Shown: positions 41,365 through 50,254 of the stretch, piece after piece
Numbering within the stretch: position 1 is the first letter of the stretch
Layout of the letters: every line of letters begins with the position of its first letter
Assembly: GCF_022113815.1 (NCBI RefSeq)
Contig: NZ_SGOM01000013.1
Location: forward strand, 1 to 64,000
DNA from: Vibrio cincinnatiensis
Lineage (GTDB): Bacteria > Pseudomonadota > Gammaproteobacteria > Enterobacterales > Vibrionaceae
Direction: 5' to 3'
Length of the DNA stretch: 64,000 nucleotides
The notes under the pieces: generated by a model
What the model was told of the DNA's origin: nothing
Database searches by the model: none
What the model saw: only the letters and a program-made list of their open reading frames with translations
Made by a program: the position numbers and the translations under genes

Positions 41365-42894
41365 ATGAGTTTAACAAGGCAAACGGGCGCAGATTACCTG
41401 CGCCAAATCCTCCGAGCTCCGGTTTATGAGGTGGCCATCGTCACACCACTACAAGAGATGCCTCGGTTGTCTGCTCGTATCAAAAACCGAGTACAGTTAA
41501 AGCGAGAAGATCGCCAGCCCGTCCACTCGTTTAAACTACGCGGCGCTTATAATATGGTGGCCAACTTAACCGAAGAACAGAAACAAGCAGGAGTGATCAC
41601 CGCCTCTGCGGGCAATCATGCTCAAGGTATGGCACTTTCTGGCAGCCGGTTGGGAATCAAACCCACTATTGTGATGCCCAAAACAACCCCAGATATCAAA
41701 GTTGAAGCCGTTCGCGGGTTTGGTGGTCATGTTGTCTTACATGGCAATAATTTTGATGAAGCCAAAGCGGAAGCTGAGCGATTAACCGAACAACACGGCT
41801 ATACCTTTGTTCCCCCTTTCGATCACCCACTTGTCATTGCTGGCCAAGGCACCATGGGGATGGAAATGTTGCAACAAAATGGGCACTTAGACTATATCTT
41901 TGTTCCAGTGGGTGGAGGCGGTTTAGCGGCAGGCGTTGCCGTGCTAGTCAAACAGTTAATGCCCGAAGTGAAAGTCATTGCGGTTGAACCCGAAGATTCT
42001 GCTTGTTTAAAAGCAGCGTTCGATGCTGGAGAACCGGTTGTTCTAGACCAAGTCAGTATGTTTGCTGATGGGGTTGCGGTAAAACGCATTGGTGATGAAA
42101 CATTCCGTTTATGTCAGCAATATATTGATGATCACATTACCGTATCCAGTGATGAAATCTGTTCGGCTGTAAAAGATATTTTTGAAGATACCCGAGCGAT
42201 TGCAGAGCCTTCAGGTGCGCTGGCGTTAGCTGGTCTGAAAAAATTTGTTGAAAAACATAATATCGAAGGAAAACAATTAGCGACCGTTCTCTCAGGAGCA
42301 AACACGAACTTCCATGGCTTACGCTATGTTTCTGAACGCTGTGAACTCGGAGAAAAACGCGAAGGGCTGCTTGCGGTAACAATTCCCGAGCGTAAAGGGG
42401 CTTTTTTTGAATTCTGCCATATTCTTGGTAACCGAGCGGTGACGGAATTTAACTATCGTTATAACGATGATCAACTCGCTAATATTTTTGTTGGGGTTCG
42501 ATTGCTCGGAGGGCAAGATGAGCTAGACACCATCATCAGTGAATTACGTAGCAGCGGCTATCCAGTGGTTGACTTATCCGATGATGAAATGGCGAAGTTA
42601 CACGTACGGTACATGATTGGTGGAAAACCATCCAAACCACTCAAAGAAAGGCTTTATAGCTTTGAATTCCCCGAGTATCCGGGAGCATTGCTGAAGTTTT
42701 TAAGCACATTGGGCACCCATTGGAATATAAGCCTATTTAATTATCGAAATCATGGTGCAGACTACGGACGAGTCCTGTGCGGTTTTGAGCTGGAAGAACA
42801 TGATTTGTCCCGTTTTTCTGCCCATCTACGTGAACTGGGCTACCAGTGTAAAGATGAAACGGATAATCCTTCCTATCAATTTTTCTTATCTTAA
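41365..42894 (+). CDS. ilvA: Biosynthetic threonine ammonia-lyase
   Basis: IlvA deaminates threonine to 2-oxobutyrate for isoleucine and is inhibited by Ile. The catalytic domain has the PLP Lys in HSFKLRGAYNM (about residue 58) and the phosphate loop VGGGGLAAGVA. Two ACT-like regulatory domains occupy about 330-509 (LLAVTIPERKGAFFEFC and LYSFEFPEYPGALLKFL). I use ATG 41365 (509 residues), which follows the ilvD stop by four bases. It ends the ilv operon at a strong terminator. Confidence 0.97.
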   Translation: MSLTRQTGADYLRQILRAPVYEVAIVTPLQEMPRLSARIKNRVQLKREDRQPVHSFKLRGAYNMVANLTEEQKQAGVITASAGNHAQGMALSGSRLGIKPTIVMPKTTPDIKVEAVRGFGGHVVLHGNNFDEAKAEAERLTEQHGYTFVPPFDHPLVIAGQGTMGMEMLQQNGHLDYIFVPVGGGGLAAGVAVLVKQLMPEVKVIAVEPEDSACLKAAFDAGEPVVLDQVSMFADGVAVKRIGDETFRLCQQYIDDHITVSSDEICSAVKDIFEDTRAIAEPSGALALAGLKKFVEKHNIEGKQLATVLSGANTNFHGLRYVSERCELGEKREGLLAVTIPERKGAFFEFCHILGNRAVTEFNYRYNDDQLANIFVGVRLLGGQDELDTIISELRSSGYPVVDLSDDEMAKLHVRYMIGGKPSKPLKERLYSFEFPEYPGALLKFLSTLGTHWNISLFNYRNHGADYGRVLCGFELEEHDLSRFSAHLRELGYQCKDETDNPSYQFFLS

Positions 42895-42901
42895 CTCACT
42901 C

Positions 42902-42928
42902 AATGCCAGTCAATGACTGGCATTTTTT
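42902..42928 (+). terminator. ilvGMEDA operon terminator
   Basis: AATGCCAGTCA and TGACTGGCATT form an 11-bp stem followed directly by a T run, a few bases after the ilvA stop. Confidence 0.93.
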
Positions 42929-43043
42929 CTTCTCTAATGCGCGATGCGCATAGTACCAATGCTAAAGTTTCATTTTAGTCATCCGCTATTCAGTACTACA
43001 CTTAGCGACAAATTATCGTTGCTATGCAAATTTGGAGATCGGA

Positions 43044-44024
43044 ATGTTTAATGCCTTAGTCCTTACCCAACAAGAAAAACACACCCTTGCCGCTGTTGAA
43101 CAACTGGATGAATCCCAATTACCAGAAGGAGAGGTGTTAGTCGCGGTTGACTACTCCTCGCTCAACTACAAAGACGGCTTAGCCATTACAGGTAAAGGTA
43201 AAATCATTCGTCAATTTCCTATGGTACCGGGAATCGATCTGGCGGGAACCGTGCTTGAATCTCACGATACTCGTTATAAAGCCGGCGATCATGTCGTACT
43301 CACAGGGTGGGGCGTGGGTGAAAATCACTGGGGAGGCATGGCACAAAAAGCTCGACTAAAAGCAGACTGGTTGGTTCCATTAACTCAAAACCTGAGTAGC
43401 AAACAGGCAATGATGATTGGAACGGCAGGCTTTACGGCTATGCTCTGCGTACAAGCCTTACTCGATGCCGATATCAAGCCAGAACAAGGAGAAATTCTTG
43501 TTACAGGTGCTAGTGGTGGTGTTGGTTCTGTGGCTGTCACTCTATTAGCCAATTTAGGCTACCGTGTTGCCGCAGTGACGGGGCGAGTAGCAGAAAATGG
43601 ACCTCTACTTGAAAAGCTCGGAGCCAAACGCATTATCGATCGTTCAGAATTCGAACAACCTGCTCGCCCATTAGAAAAACAGATCTGGGCAGGCGCAATT
43701 GATACCGTTGGTAGTAAAGTCTTGGCAAAAGTCTTAGCGCAAATGGATTACAACAGCACCGTGGCTGCTTGTGGTTTAGCGGGTGGCTTTGATTTACCCA
43801 CAACCGTCATGCCATTTATCTTACGTAATGTCCGCCTACAAGGGGTTGATTCTGTATCTTGTCCAACAGAAAAAAGAATCGCTGCATGGGAAAGCCTTGC
43901 TAAACTTTTACCCTCCAGTTATTTCGAGCAAGCCTGTAATGAAATAACCCTAGAGCAAGCACCACAATACGCAGAAGCCATTACAAACGGACAAATTACC
44001 GGCCGCGTTGTGATTAAGCTATAA
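43044..44024 (+). CDS. acuI: Acrylyl-CoA reductase family MDR oxidoreductase (AcuI/YhdH)
   Basis: This 326-residue NADPH-dependent quinone-reductase-like enzyme belongs to the YhdH/AcuI family, which reduces acryloyl-CoA. It shows DYSSLNYKDGLAI near the N-terminus, GTAGFTAMLCVQALL, and the nucleotide loop VTGASGGVGSVAVTLLA near 150. It lacks the structural zinc cysteines, as is usual for the family. ATG 43044 follows TTGGAG; the TTG 12 bases upstream is not needed. Confidence 0.92.
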   Translation: MFNALVLTQQEKHTLAAVEQLDESQLPEGEVLVAVDYSSLNYKDGLAITGKGKIIRQFPMVPGIDLAGTVLESHDTRYKAGDHVVLTGWGVGENHWGGMAQKARLKADWLVPLTQNLSSKQAMMIGTAGFTAMLCVQALLDADIKPEQGEILVTGASGGVGSVAVTLLANLGYRVAAVTGRVAENGPLLEKLGAKRIIDRSEFEQPARPLEKQIWAGAIDTVGSKVLAKVLAQMDYNSTVAACGLAGGFDLPTTVMPFILRNVRLQGVDSVSCPTEKRIAAWESLAKLLPSSYFEQACNEITLEQAPQYAEAITNGQITGRVVIKL

Positions 44025-44034
44025 ATGTTCGTTT

Positions 44035-44060
44035 GAGGCCAACATTGTTGGCCTCCTCTT
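44035..44060 (+). terminator. acuI terminator
   Basis: GAGGCCAAC and GTTGGCCTC form a 9-bp stem around ATT, followed by a T-rich stretch. A second hairpin (TCCCGC with GCGGGGA, 44090-44103) with an A run on its left would end minus-strand transcription. Confidence 0.8.
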
Positions 44061-44282
44061 TATTCATAAATGAAAGATAAAAAAATCCCGCCTTTCAGCG
44101 GGGAAGCCCAAGAAAACTAGGGATAGTGTCGGAATAATGCTAAGTGTCGTATAATTACGATGTTGCGTAATTGTTAATTAAATTATACCATTTTGATCTC
44201 TTTGCCAAGTGATGATTGAATATTTTTTCTTCAACAGTATTATCTAGCCCTTAATTGTCATATCTATATCTTAGGCTCGACC

Positions 44283-44531
44283 ATGAATTTTGATCCTGAA
44301 TTAGCTACGCTCACATTAGAAGCGCAAGGATTACGCTGCCCAGAACCCGTGATGATGGTCAGGAAGACAATTCGAAATATGCAAGAAGGGGAAATATTGC
44401 TGATCACCGCAGATGATCCTTCGACAACTCGTGATATACCTAGTTTTTGTCGCTTTATGGATCACCAACTGCTCGCAGCACAAACAGAAGCATTGCCGTA
44501 TCAATATTTGATCAAAAAGGGAATGGATTAA
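44283..44531 (+). CDS. tusA: Sulfur carrier protein TusA
   Basis: TusA relays persulfide sulfur from IscS towards tRNA 2-thiolation and other acceptors. The 82 residues contain the essential [12 protein letters not shown] motif (CPxP, Cys at about residue 19) and [18 protein letters not shown]. The single-gene unit ends at AAAGGCAGC-TTTAC-GCTGCCTTT (44538-44560), which can act for both strands. Confidence 0.93.
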   Translation: MNFDPELATLTLEAQGLRCPEPVMMVRKTIRNMQEGEILLITADDPSTTRDIPSFCRFMDHQLLAAQTEALPYQYLIKKGMD

Positions 44532-44563
44532 CACGAAAAAGGCAGCTTTACGCTGCCTTTATT

Positions 44564-44824
44564 CTATTCTTGATATTCGATTGAACGAATATCGGCTTGT
44601 AATTTTTTTATCTGTTGCTGCAAGGTTCTTAACTCATCATGCAATGGAATAATATAAGTGACACGGATCCACGCTTCGACAGTCAACCCAGCCATCACAA
44701 TGGCACCAATCACCATCGGCAACCACATATTTGTTAAGGCCATTCCTAATAAAGTTAATACAAAACCAAAAGAGAATAAGTAACTCTGACTTTTGGCGCT
44801 CATTCCTATATAACGTGCTAGCAT
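44564..44824 (-). CDS. Small two-TM membrane protein
   Basis: I do not assign a function to this 86-residue protein. Two hydrophobic segments (about 13-31 and 33-58, GFVLTLLGMALTNMWLPMVIG) are followed by a heptad-like helix (LHDELRTLQQQIKKLQADIRS) that could dimerise in the cytoplasm. It stands alone between tusA and mneA and shares the tusA hairpin as terminator. Confidence 0.7.
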   Translation of the reverse strand: MLARYIGMSAKSQSYLFSFGFVLTLLGMALTNMWLPMVIGAIVMAGLTVEAWIRVTYIIPLHDELRTLQQQIKKLQADIRSIEYQE

Positions 44825-44938
44825 AAATGCGCCCCTCTTTTCGCAATAGATATTAATAACCCTAGCACGACTCGTATGACACGCATATGGCAGACATCAC
44901 GCTCTCACACGCTTTTGACGTAGAGCGTGATCTAGAAC

Positions 44939-45493
44939 TTAAAATAGAGCCGCTCCAATCGCTAACGCAAAGAATAGCCCCGCTGTTATTTTCCGAATCA
45001 AACCTAATGGCATCTTATCGGCCGACAATTTTCCAATCACCACCACAGGCACGTTAGCCAGTAACATCCCAATCGTTGTACCCAGCACAACCCAGGTTAA
45101 GGCATCAGCGTATTGAGCCCCTAAAATCGAAGTGGCAATTTGGGTTTTATCACCAATTTCTGCAATAAAAAAAGCAATAAAGCTGGCAATAAATGGGCCT
45201 CGATTAGAAATTTTCTCATCATCATCCAATTTATCAGGAATCAATACCCACCCCGCCATGAGCAAGAAGCTCACAACCACTACCCACTTTAAATGTTCAG
45301 GAGCAAGATAATCTGCAACCACCACACCCAACCATGCCGCTAAAGCATGGTTAGCAATGGTCGCCAAAAAAATAGCAACAATAATAGGAATCGGTTTTCG
45401 GTATCGACTAGCGAGTAACAAAGACAGTAATTGGGTTTTATCCCCAATTTCGGCCAAAGCAACAGTAGTCATTGAAATAGCTAAAACACTCAC
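44939..45493 (-). CDS. mneA: Manganese exporter MneA (UPF0016/GDT1 family)
   Basis: The 184-residue inner-membrane protein has six predicted helices and two copies of the family motif, EIGDKTQLLSLLL (about 16-28) and EIGDKTQIATSIL (about 111-123), arranged as an inverted repeat of three helices each. The V. cholerae homologue exports Mn2+. The start is GTG. A yybP-ykoY-type riboswitch precedes the gene on the same strand and supports the manganese assignment. Confidence 0.92.
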   Translation of the reverse strand: MSVLAISMTTVALAEIGDKTQLLSLLLASRYRKPIPIIVAIFLATIANHALAAWLGVVVADYLAPEHLKWVVVVSFLLMAGWVLIPDKLDDDEKISNRGPFIASFIAFFIAEIGDKTQIATSILGAQYADALTWVVLGTTIGMLLANVPVVVIGKLSADKMPLGLIRKITAGLFFALAIGAALF

Positions 45494-45504
45494 GACAGGC
45501 TCAT

Positions 45505-45690
45505 TGGGGCGGGATTATGATAACCATAGACAAACGCCACGCCCCACCCCGGTTCGTGCTGTTTGTCTAAGGTCTTGCTAAACTCAAATGGATTTTGAGT
45601 CTCGAACGCCACGGTGATTGAGCACCAATTATGTTGACGAACGAACCGAATAACACAGATTAGTTAATCGGTAAGCTACTCCCCAAAGAC
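45505..45690 (-). promoter_or_regulatory. yybP-ykoY-type manganese riboswitch
   Basis: On the minus strand GGGGAGTAGC (45675-45684), the hallmark 5' motif, is followed by paired helices and by AGCAAGACC (45571-45579), the second conserved Mn-site loop. GTTTGTC and GACAAAC near 45530-45567 then form a helix before the gene. The element fills the 415-base space before mneA and should turn expression on with Mn2+. Recognition is by motif and context, not by covariance model. Confidence 0.75.
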
Positions 45691-45908
45691 GGAAGAATTC
45701 TATCCAGCTTCACTGATAATCTCAATGGATAAATATTAAAAACACCTTCGATGAGCTTGTTTATATACAGCGATAGACTAAAACTTAGCTAAAAGTCATT
45801 TCTGGTGATTAATTAGTCAACATTACCTCTACTTTGTCAGGGAATAACTCGGTATACTTGATTGTTATTTTTTATCAATTCAGACAGAAGAATCGCGCGA
45901 ACCTGACT

Positions 45909-46826
45909 ATGCAAAAATACGATATCAAAACCTTTCAGGGTATGATCCTCGCGCTGCAGGATTATTGGGCCCAACAAGGCTGTACCATTGTTCAACCATT
46001 AGATATGGAAGTAGGCGCTGGTACCTCTCATCCGATGACATGCTTACGTGCTCTTGGCCCTGAGCCCATTGCGACAGCCTATGTTCAACCTTCACGTCGC
46101 CCCACTGATGGCCGTTATGGTGAGAACCCTAACCGCCTGCAGCACTATTACCAATTTCAGGTGATCATCAAACCCTCGCCAGACAATATTCAAGAGCTGT
46201 ATTTAGGCTCACTAAAAGTGCTCGGTATTGATCCACAAGTTCACGATATTCGTTTCGTGGAAGATAACTGGGAAAACCCAACTCTCGGCGCTTGGGGGCT
46301 AGGCTGGGAAGTTTGGCTAAACGGCATGGAAGTCACTCAATTTACCTACTTCCAACAAGTCGGTGGGCTTGAGTGTAAACCCGTTACTGGTGAAATTACT
46401 TACGGGATTGAGCGCTTAGCCATGTACATTCAAGGTGTTGATTCTGTGTATGACTTAGTTTGGACAGATGGTCCACTAGGCAAAGTCAGCTATGGCGATA
46501 TCTTTCACCAAAATGAAGTCGAGCAGTCAACTTATAACTTTGAACATGCTGATGTTGATTTCCTATTCACGTTCTTTGATCAATGTGAAAAAGAGTGCAA
46601 ACATCTACTGGAACTCGAGAAACCGCTCTCTTTGCCAGCTTATGAGCGTATCCTAAAGGCTGCTCATGCGTTTAACCTCTTGGATGCACGTAAGGCCATT
46701 TCGGTAACGGAACGTCAACGTTACATCCTACGTATTCGCAACCTAACGAAAGCCGTGGCAGAAGCCTATTACGCCTCTCGTGAAGCGTTAGGCTTCCCTA
46801 TGTGTAAAAAGGGTGAGGATAAATAA
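45909..46826 (+). CDS. glyQ: Glycyl-tRNA synthetase alpha subunit
   Basis: GlyQ carries the class II catalytic core of the alpha2beta2 enzyme that charges tRNAGly. The 305 residues start [25 protein letters not shown], which fixes ATG 45909; the upstream frame is unrelated. Class II motifs include [30 protein letters not shown] and [19 protein letters not shown]. It lies one base before the glyS ATG. Confidence 0.97.
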   Translation: MQKYDIKTFQGMILALQDYWAQQGCTIVQPLDMEVGAGTSHPMTCLRALGPEPIATAYVQPSRRPTDGRYGENPNRLQHYYQFQVIIKPSPDNIQELYLGSLKVLGIDPQVHDIRFVEDNWENPTLGAWGLGWEVWLNGMEVTQFTYFQQVGGLECKPVTGEITYGIERLAMYIQGVDSVYDLVWTDGPLGKVSYGDIFHQNEVEQSTYNFEHADVDFLFTFFDQCEKECKHLLELEKPLSLPAYERILKAAHAFNLLDARKAISVTERQRYILRIRNLTKAVAEAYYASREALGFPMCKKGEDK

Positions 46827-46827
46827 T

Positions 46828-48894
46828 ATGGCAAAAGAATTTCTTATTGAGCTAGGCACAGAAGAACTGCCACCAAAGCAATTACGTACACTTGCAGAAG
46901 CATTTGCCGCGAATTTTTCTGCAGAATTAACCGCTGCGGATTTGGAATACCAAGATCTAAAATGGTTTGCGACTCCTCGTCGTTTAGCGTTAAAAATCAC
47001 ACAACTGGCTGAACAACAAGCAGACAAAGTTGTAGAGAAACGTGGCCCTGCAATTTCTGTTGCCTTTGACGCAGAAGGAAACCCAACCAAAGCAGCACAA
47101 GGCTGGGCTAGAGGCAATGGAATTACGGTTGAACAAGCAGATCGATTAAAAACCGAACAAGGCGAATGGCTCCTTTTCAAACAAGAAGTCAAAGGTCAAG
47201 CAACCAAACAAATTATTGTCGAATTAGCAGCAAAAGCATTAGCGAATTTACCCATCGCAAAACCGATGCGCTGGGGAGATAAAGAAACTCAATTTATTCG
47301 CCCAGTAAAAACACTCACTATCTTACTCGGTGATGAGTTGATTGAAGGCGAAATTTTAGGCGTTCCATCAGCGAGAACCATACGTGGTCACCGCTTTATG
47401 GGTGAAGCTGAATTTATGATCGAAAATGCAGCACAATACCCAACCATCCTAGAAGAACGCGGCAAAGTCATTGCTGATTACGATGCTCGTAAAGCAACTA
47501 TCATTGCTGAAGCACAAAAAGCAGCACAAAAAGTAGGTGGAGCGGCGGATCTAGAAGATGAACTAGTTGAAGAAGTGACCTCTTTAGTTGAGTGGCCCGT
47601 AGTACTTACAGCGAAATTTGAAGAAAAGTTCTTAAAAGTACCGTCTGAAGCCTTAGTTTACACCATGAAAGGCGACCAAAAATACTTCCCAGTATACGAT
47701 GCCAATAAGAACCTACTACCTAACTTTATCTTTGTTTCAAACATTGAATCCAAAGAACCTCGGCACGTCATTGAAGGGAATGAAAAAGTCGTTCGACCTC
47801 GCTTAGCGGATGCCGAATTCTTCTTCAATACCGACCTAAAGAGTAAGTTAGTGGATCGCCTTCCTCAACTTGAAACGGCTATATTCCAACAACAACTTGG
47901 TACAATCAAAGATAAAACAGACCGTATTACCGAGCTAGCTGGTTATATTGCCGAACAAATCGGTACCGATGTCGAGAAATCTAAACGAGCAGGCCTATTA
48001 GCAAAATGTGATCTAATGACCTCTATGGTCTTTGAATTTACCGATACTCAAGGCGTAATGGGTATGCATTATGCTCGGCATGACGGAGAAGCCGAAGAAG
48101 TGGCGGTAGCGCTCAACGAACAGTATATGCCTCGTTTTGCAGGAGATGAACTCCCAACAGATGGCGTGTCTGCAGCTGTCGCGATTGCAGATAAGTTGGA
48201 TACTATTGTTGGTATCTTTGGTATTGGCCAAGCCCCTAAAGGGAGCGATCCTTTCGCGTTGCGCCGAGCCTCATTAGGTGTCTTACGTATCATCGTTGAA
48301 TATGGCTACCAACTTGATTTAGTTGATCTTGTCGCAAAAGCAAAATCGTTATTTGGTGATCGACTCACCAATGCCCAAGTTGAGCAAGATGTGGTTGAAT
48401 TTATGCTTGGTCGTTTCCGTGCTTGGTACCAAGATGAAGGATTCAGCGTGGACATCATCCAAGCCGTATTAGCTCGTCACCCAACGAAACCTGCAGATTT
48501 CGACCAACGAGTTAAAGCAGTCTCTCATTTCCGTGAACTAGAAGCCGCCGAAGCATTAGCTGCAGCGAACAAACGGGTCGGAAATATACTGGCTAAATTT
48601 GATGGTGAACTTGCCACTGAGATTGATCTTGCACTTCTACAAGAAGCGGCAGAAAAAACCTTGGCTGAAAGTGTTGAAGTCATGAGTGAAGCATTAGAGC
48701 CTGCATTTGCTACCGGTAATTATCAGCAAGCATTAAGCAAATTAGCCGAGCTACGTGAACCTGTGGATGCTTTCTTTGATAATGTAATGGTCATGGCTGA
48801 TGATGAAGCTTTGAAGAAAAACCGTTTAACTTTACTGAATAATCTACGCAATCTCTTCTTACAGATTGCTGATATATCATTACTACAAAAGTAA
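46828..48894 (+). CDS. glyS: Glycyl-tRNA synthetase beta subunit
   Basis: GlyS supplies tRNA recognition for the tetrameric glycyl-tRNA synthetase. The 688-residue protein starts [19 protein letters not shown]. It has the HD-like domain in the middle ([18 protein letters not shown]) and the C-terminal anticodon-binding/DALR domain. It follows glyQ and ends at a Rho-independent terminator. Confidence 0.97.
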   Translation: MAKEFLIELGTEELPPKQLRTLAEAFAANFSAELTAADLEYQDLKWFATPRRLALKITQLAEQQADKVVEKRGPAISVAFDAEGNPTKAAQGWARGNGITVEQADRLKTEQGEWLLFKQEVKGQATKQIIVELAAKALANLPIAKPMRWGDKETQFIRPVKTLTILLGDELIEGEILGVPSARTIRGHRFMGEAEFMIENAAQYPTILEERGKVIADYDARKATIIAEAQKAAQKVGGAADLEDELVEEVTSLVEWPVVLTAKFEEKFLKVPSEALVYTMKGDQKYFPVYDANKNLLPNFIFVSNIESKEPRHVIEGNEKVVRPRLADAEFFFNTDLKSKLVDRLPQLETAIFQQQLGTIKDKTDRITELAGYIAEQIGTDVEKSKRAGLLAKCDLMTSMVFEFTDTQGVMGMHYARHDGEAEEVAVALNEQYMPRFAGDELPTDGVSAAVAIADKLDTIVGIFGIGQAPKGSDPFALRRASLGVLRIIVEYGYQLDLVDLVAKAKSLFGDRLTNAQVEQDVVEFMLGRFRAWYQDEGFSVDIIQAVLARHPTKPADFDQRVKAVSHFRELEAAEALAAANKRVGNILAKFDGELATEIDLALLQEAAEKTLAESVEVMSEALEPAFATGNYQQALSKLAELREPVDAFFDNVMVMADDEALKKNRLTLLNNLRNLFLQIADISLLQK

Positions 48895-48916
48895 GTTCAT
48901 CACACCAATAACTCAT

Positions 48917-48942
48917 AAAGGGGCCTAACCGGCCCTTTTTTA
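48917..48942 (+). terminator. glyQS terminator
   Basis: AAAGGGGCC and GGCCCTTT pair around TAACC with a T run behind. This marks the last backbone feature before accessory region 2. Confidence 0.88.
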
Positions 48943-49114
48943 TACCCATTTTAGGCTTTCGCACTCTCTAGCTCCTATGCATCATTGATGATAACAACAT
49001 GCTTTCAAGACAATGACTCTTGGAGTAGAGAACTTGCCACAAAACTGTGCCCCAAAAATGAGAATCTGTGAATTTTTCAGATGAGAATAAAAAGACGAAG
49101 TTTTATCGTAGGAA

Positions 49115-49144
49115 AAGAAAAAGCCCTTGATAAATCAAGGGCTT
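49115..49144 (-). terminator. Terminator of the truncated tRNA gene
   Basis: AAGCCCTTGA and TCAAGGGCTT form a perfect 10-bp stem with loop TAAA. On the minus strand it is followed by TTTCTTTT. It lies just past the 3' end of the tRNA remnant, as for an intact tRNA gene. Confidence 0.85.
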
Positions 49145-49149
49145 GTGTG

Positions 49150-49182
49150 TGGCGGAGAGATAGGGATTTGAACCCTATCTCT
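49150..49182 (-). tRNA. 3' remnant of a tRNA-Ser-like gene (likely attachment site)
   Basis: Read on the minus strand, this piece has a T arm (TAGGG-TTCAAAT-CCCTA), the 3' acceptor strand TCTCTCC, discriminator G and encoded CCA. The matching 5' acceptor strand, D arm, anticodon arm and variable arm are absent. The acceptor sequence fits a serine tRNA of vibrios. Site-specific elements that enter a tRNA gene leave exactly such a 3' copy at one end, and the repaired gene would be at the far end, outside the window. Confidence 0.7.
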
Positions 49183-49392
49183 TTGAAAACCTATATTTAT
49201 CAAGCTCTTGAGTTTGTTAGCTTTCTTCGATTATCAATCAAATGTCGCGTTGACAGTTGTGAATCACATTTAGTATACAAAAACAGCTTAACTTAGCAAG
49301 TGAATCAAGCAGATAACTCGATAAAATTTTATAGGAATTTGCCTACTAAGAGTACCAGGGGAAACCGTATCCACTGTATAAAACAATGCTAA

Positions 49393-49444
49393 TTTTAACC
49401 CCTATAGAGGATAAATATGATATTATCCTCTATAGGGGTTAAAA
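49393..49444 (+). promoter_or_regulatory. Double HipB-type operator
   Basis: A perfect 22-bp inverted repeat (49393-49414 and 49423-49444) encloses eight bases. Each arm contains a HipB-like operator: TAACC-N8-GGATA (49396-49413) and TATCC-N8-GGTTA (49424-49441), against the consensus TATCC-N8-GGATA. It lies 17 bases before the hipB start, so HipB should repress its own gene. Confidence 0.8.
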
Positions 49445-49460
49445 TGTTCTGGAGAGTACA

Positions 49461-49715
49461 ATGTTGATTACGGGTCCCAAGCAGTTAGGCATATACCTGA
49501 GAGATATCCGTCGAAATCAAAAGCGCAATCAAACCAAAGTCGGCGATATTGTTGGCTTAAAGCAAACAACCGTATCCAAATTGGAACGAGATCCTGCCTC
49601 TTCAAGTATTGAGAGCTTAATGCGTCTTTTGTCATCTCTCGACCTTGAGCTACATATTGAAGATAAGTCTGCAAGCAGAGAGAAAGCCAAGTTTCGTGAT
49701 GCTGACGATTGGTAA
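49461..49715 (+). CDS. hipB: Orphan HipB-type antitoxin / transcriptional regulator
   Basis: The 84-residue protein has an XRE helix-turn-helix (LGIYLRDIRRNQKRNQTKVGDIVGLKQTTVSKLERDP region, about 8-42). It ends in a flexible tail closing with Trp (DADDW), like the HipB tail. It is preceded by GGAGAG and a HipB-type operator. The kinase toxin gene hipA, normally directly downstream, is absent, so this is a solitary antitoxin or a remnant. Confidence 0.8.
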   Translation: MLITGPKQLGIYLRDIRRNQKRNQTKVGDIVGLKQTTVSKLERDPASSSIESLMRLLSSLDLELHIEDKSASREKAKFRDADDW

Positions 49716-50254
49716 ATCGTCTTAAACGAAACCAATATCGAAGAAAGCAGCCAGAACCTTGTAATAGTAACATCTACACATAAGCGGGAGATGGATGAGA
49801 TCGTCGGTGATTACTAGGTTGACCTCAGCGGAAAGTTCTAGTGAATCATGAATCATGATCCATGCTCAATGTTATAGACTAACTTGTAAATCTCAATATG
49901 TGTCCAGACGAATCGCTTGGGGATCACAGATGAATTGCAGCTTCTGAAACTCACAATTGGACAAAAGTCACTTAGAGAAGTCACTTAAATTATCAAAATG
50001 CGGATAACTTTAGGTATGGGAAAGTTGCTTAATGAAGTGTCCAGTTTTGCAGGCACAGATCACTTCCACCAAGTAATGTGATGTTGACACATGTGATTAT
50101 CGCTAAAGTCAACATCACAACTATCATCCGACTATAGCATTAGAACTCATTTGACTTACATCAATAAGCAATTAATTGCTATCTATTCGCACGCATAAAA
50201 AGTAAGTTATAGTGTCGTGGAGTAGTACATGATAATGATTAGTTGGAGGAATTC
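49716..50254. other. 539-bp gap between hipB and the cyclase gene
   Basis: No convincing gene is seen here. The gap holds a perfect 12-bp inverted repeat, TGTGATGTTGAC (50077-50088) and its complement (50108-50119), around 19 bases, placed upstream of the Pycsar cyclase. A hipA gene is not recognisable, even as a remnant. Confidence 0.5.

Noticed and set aside
49081..49296. 71-codon frame after glyS
   Set aside because: It runs across the tRNA remnant and its terminator hairpin, has no ribosome site and no recognisable similarity.
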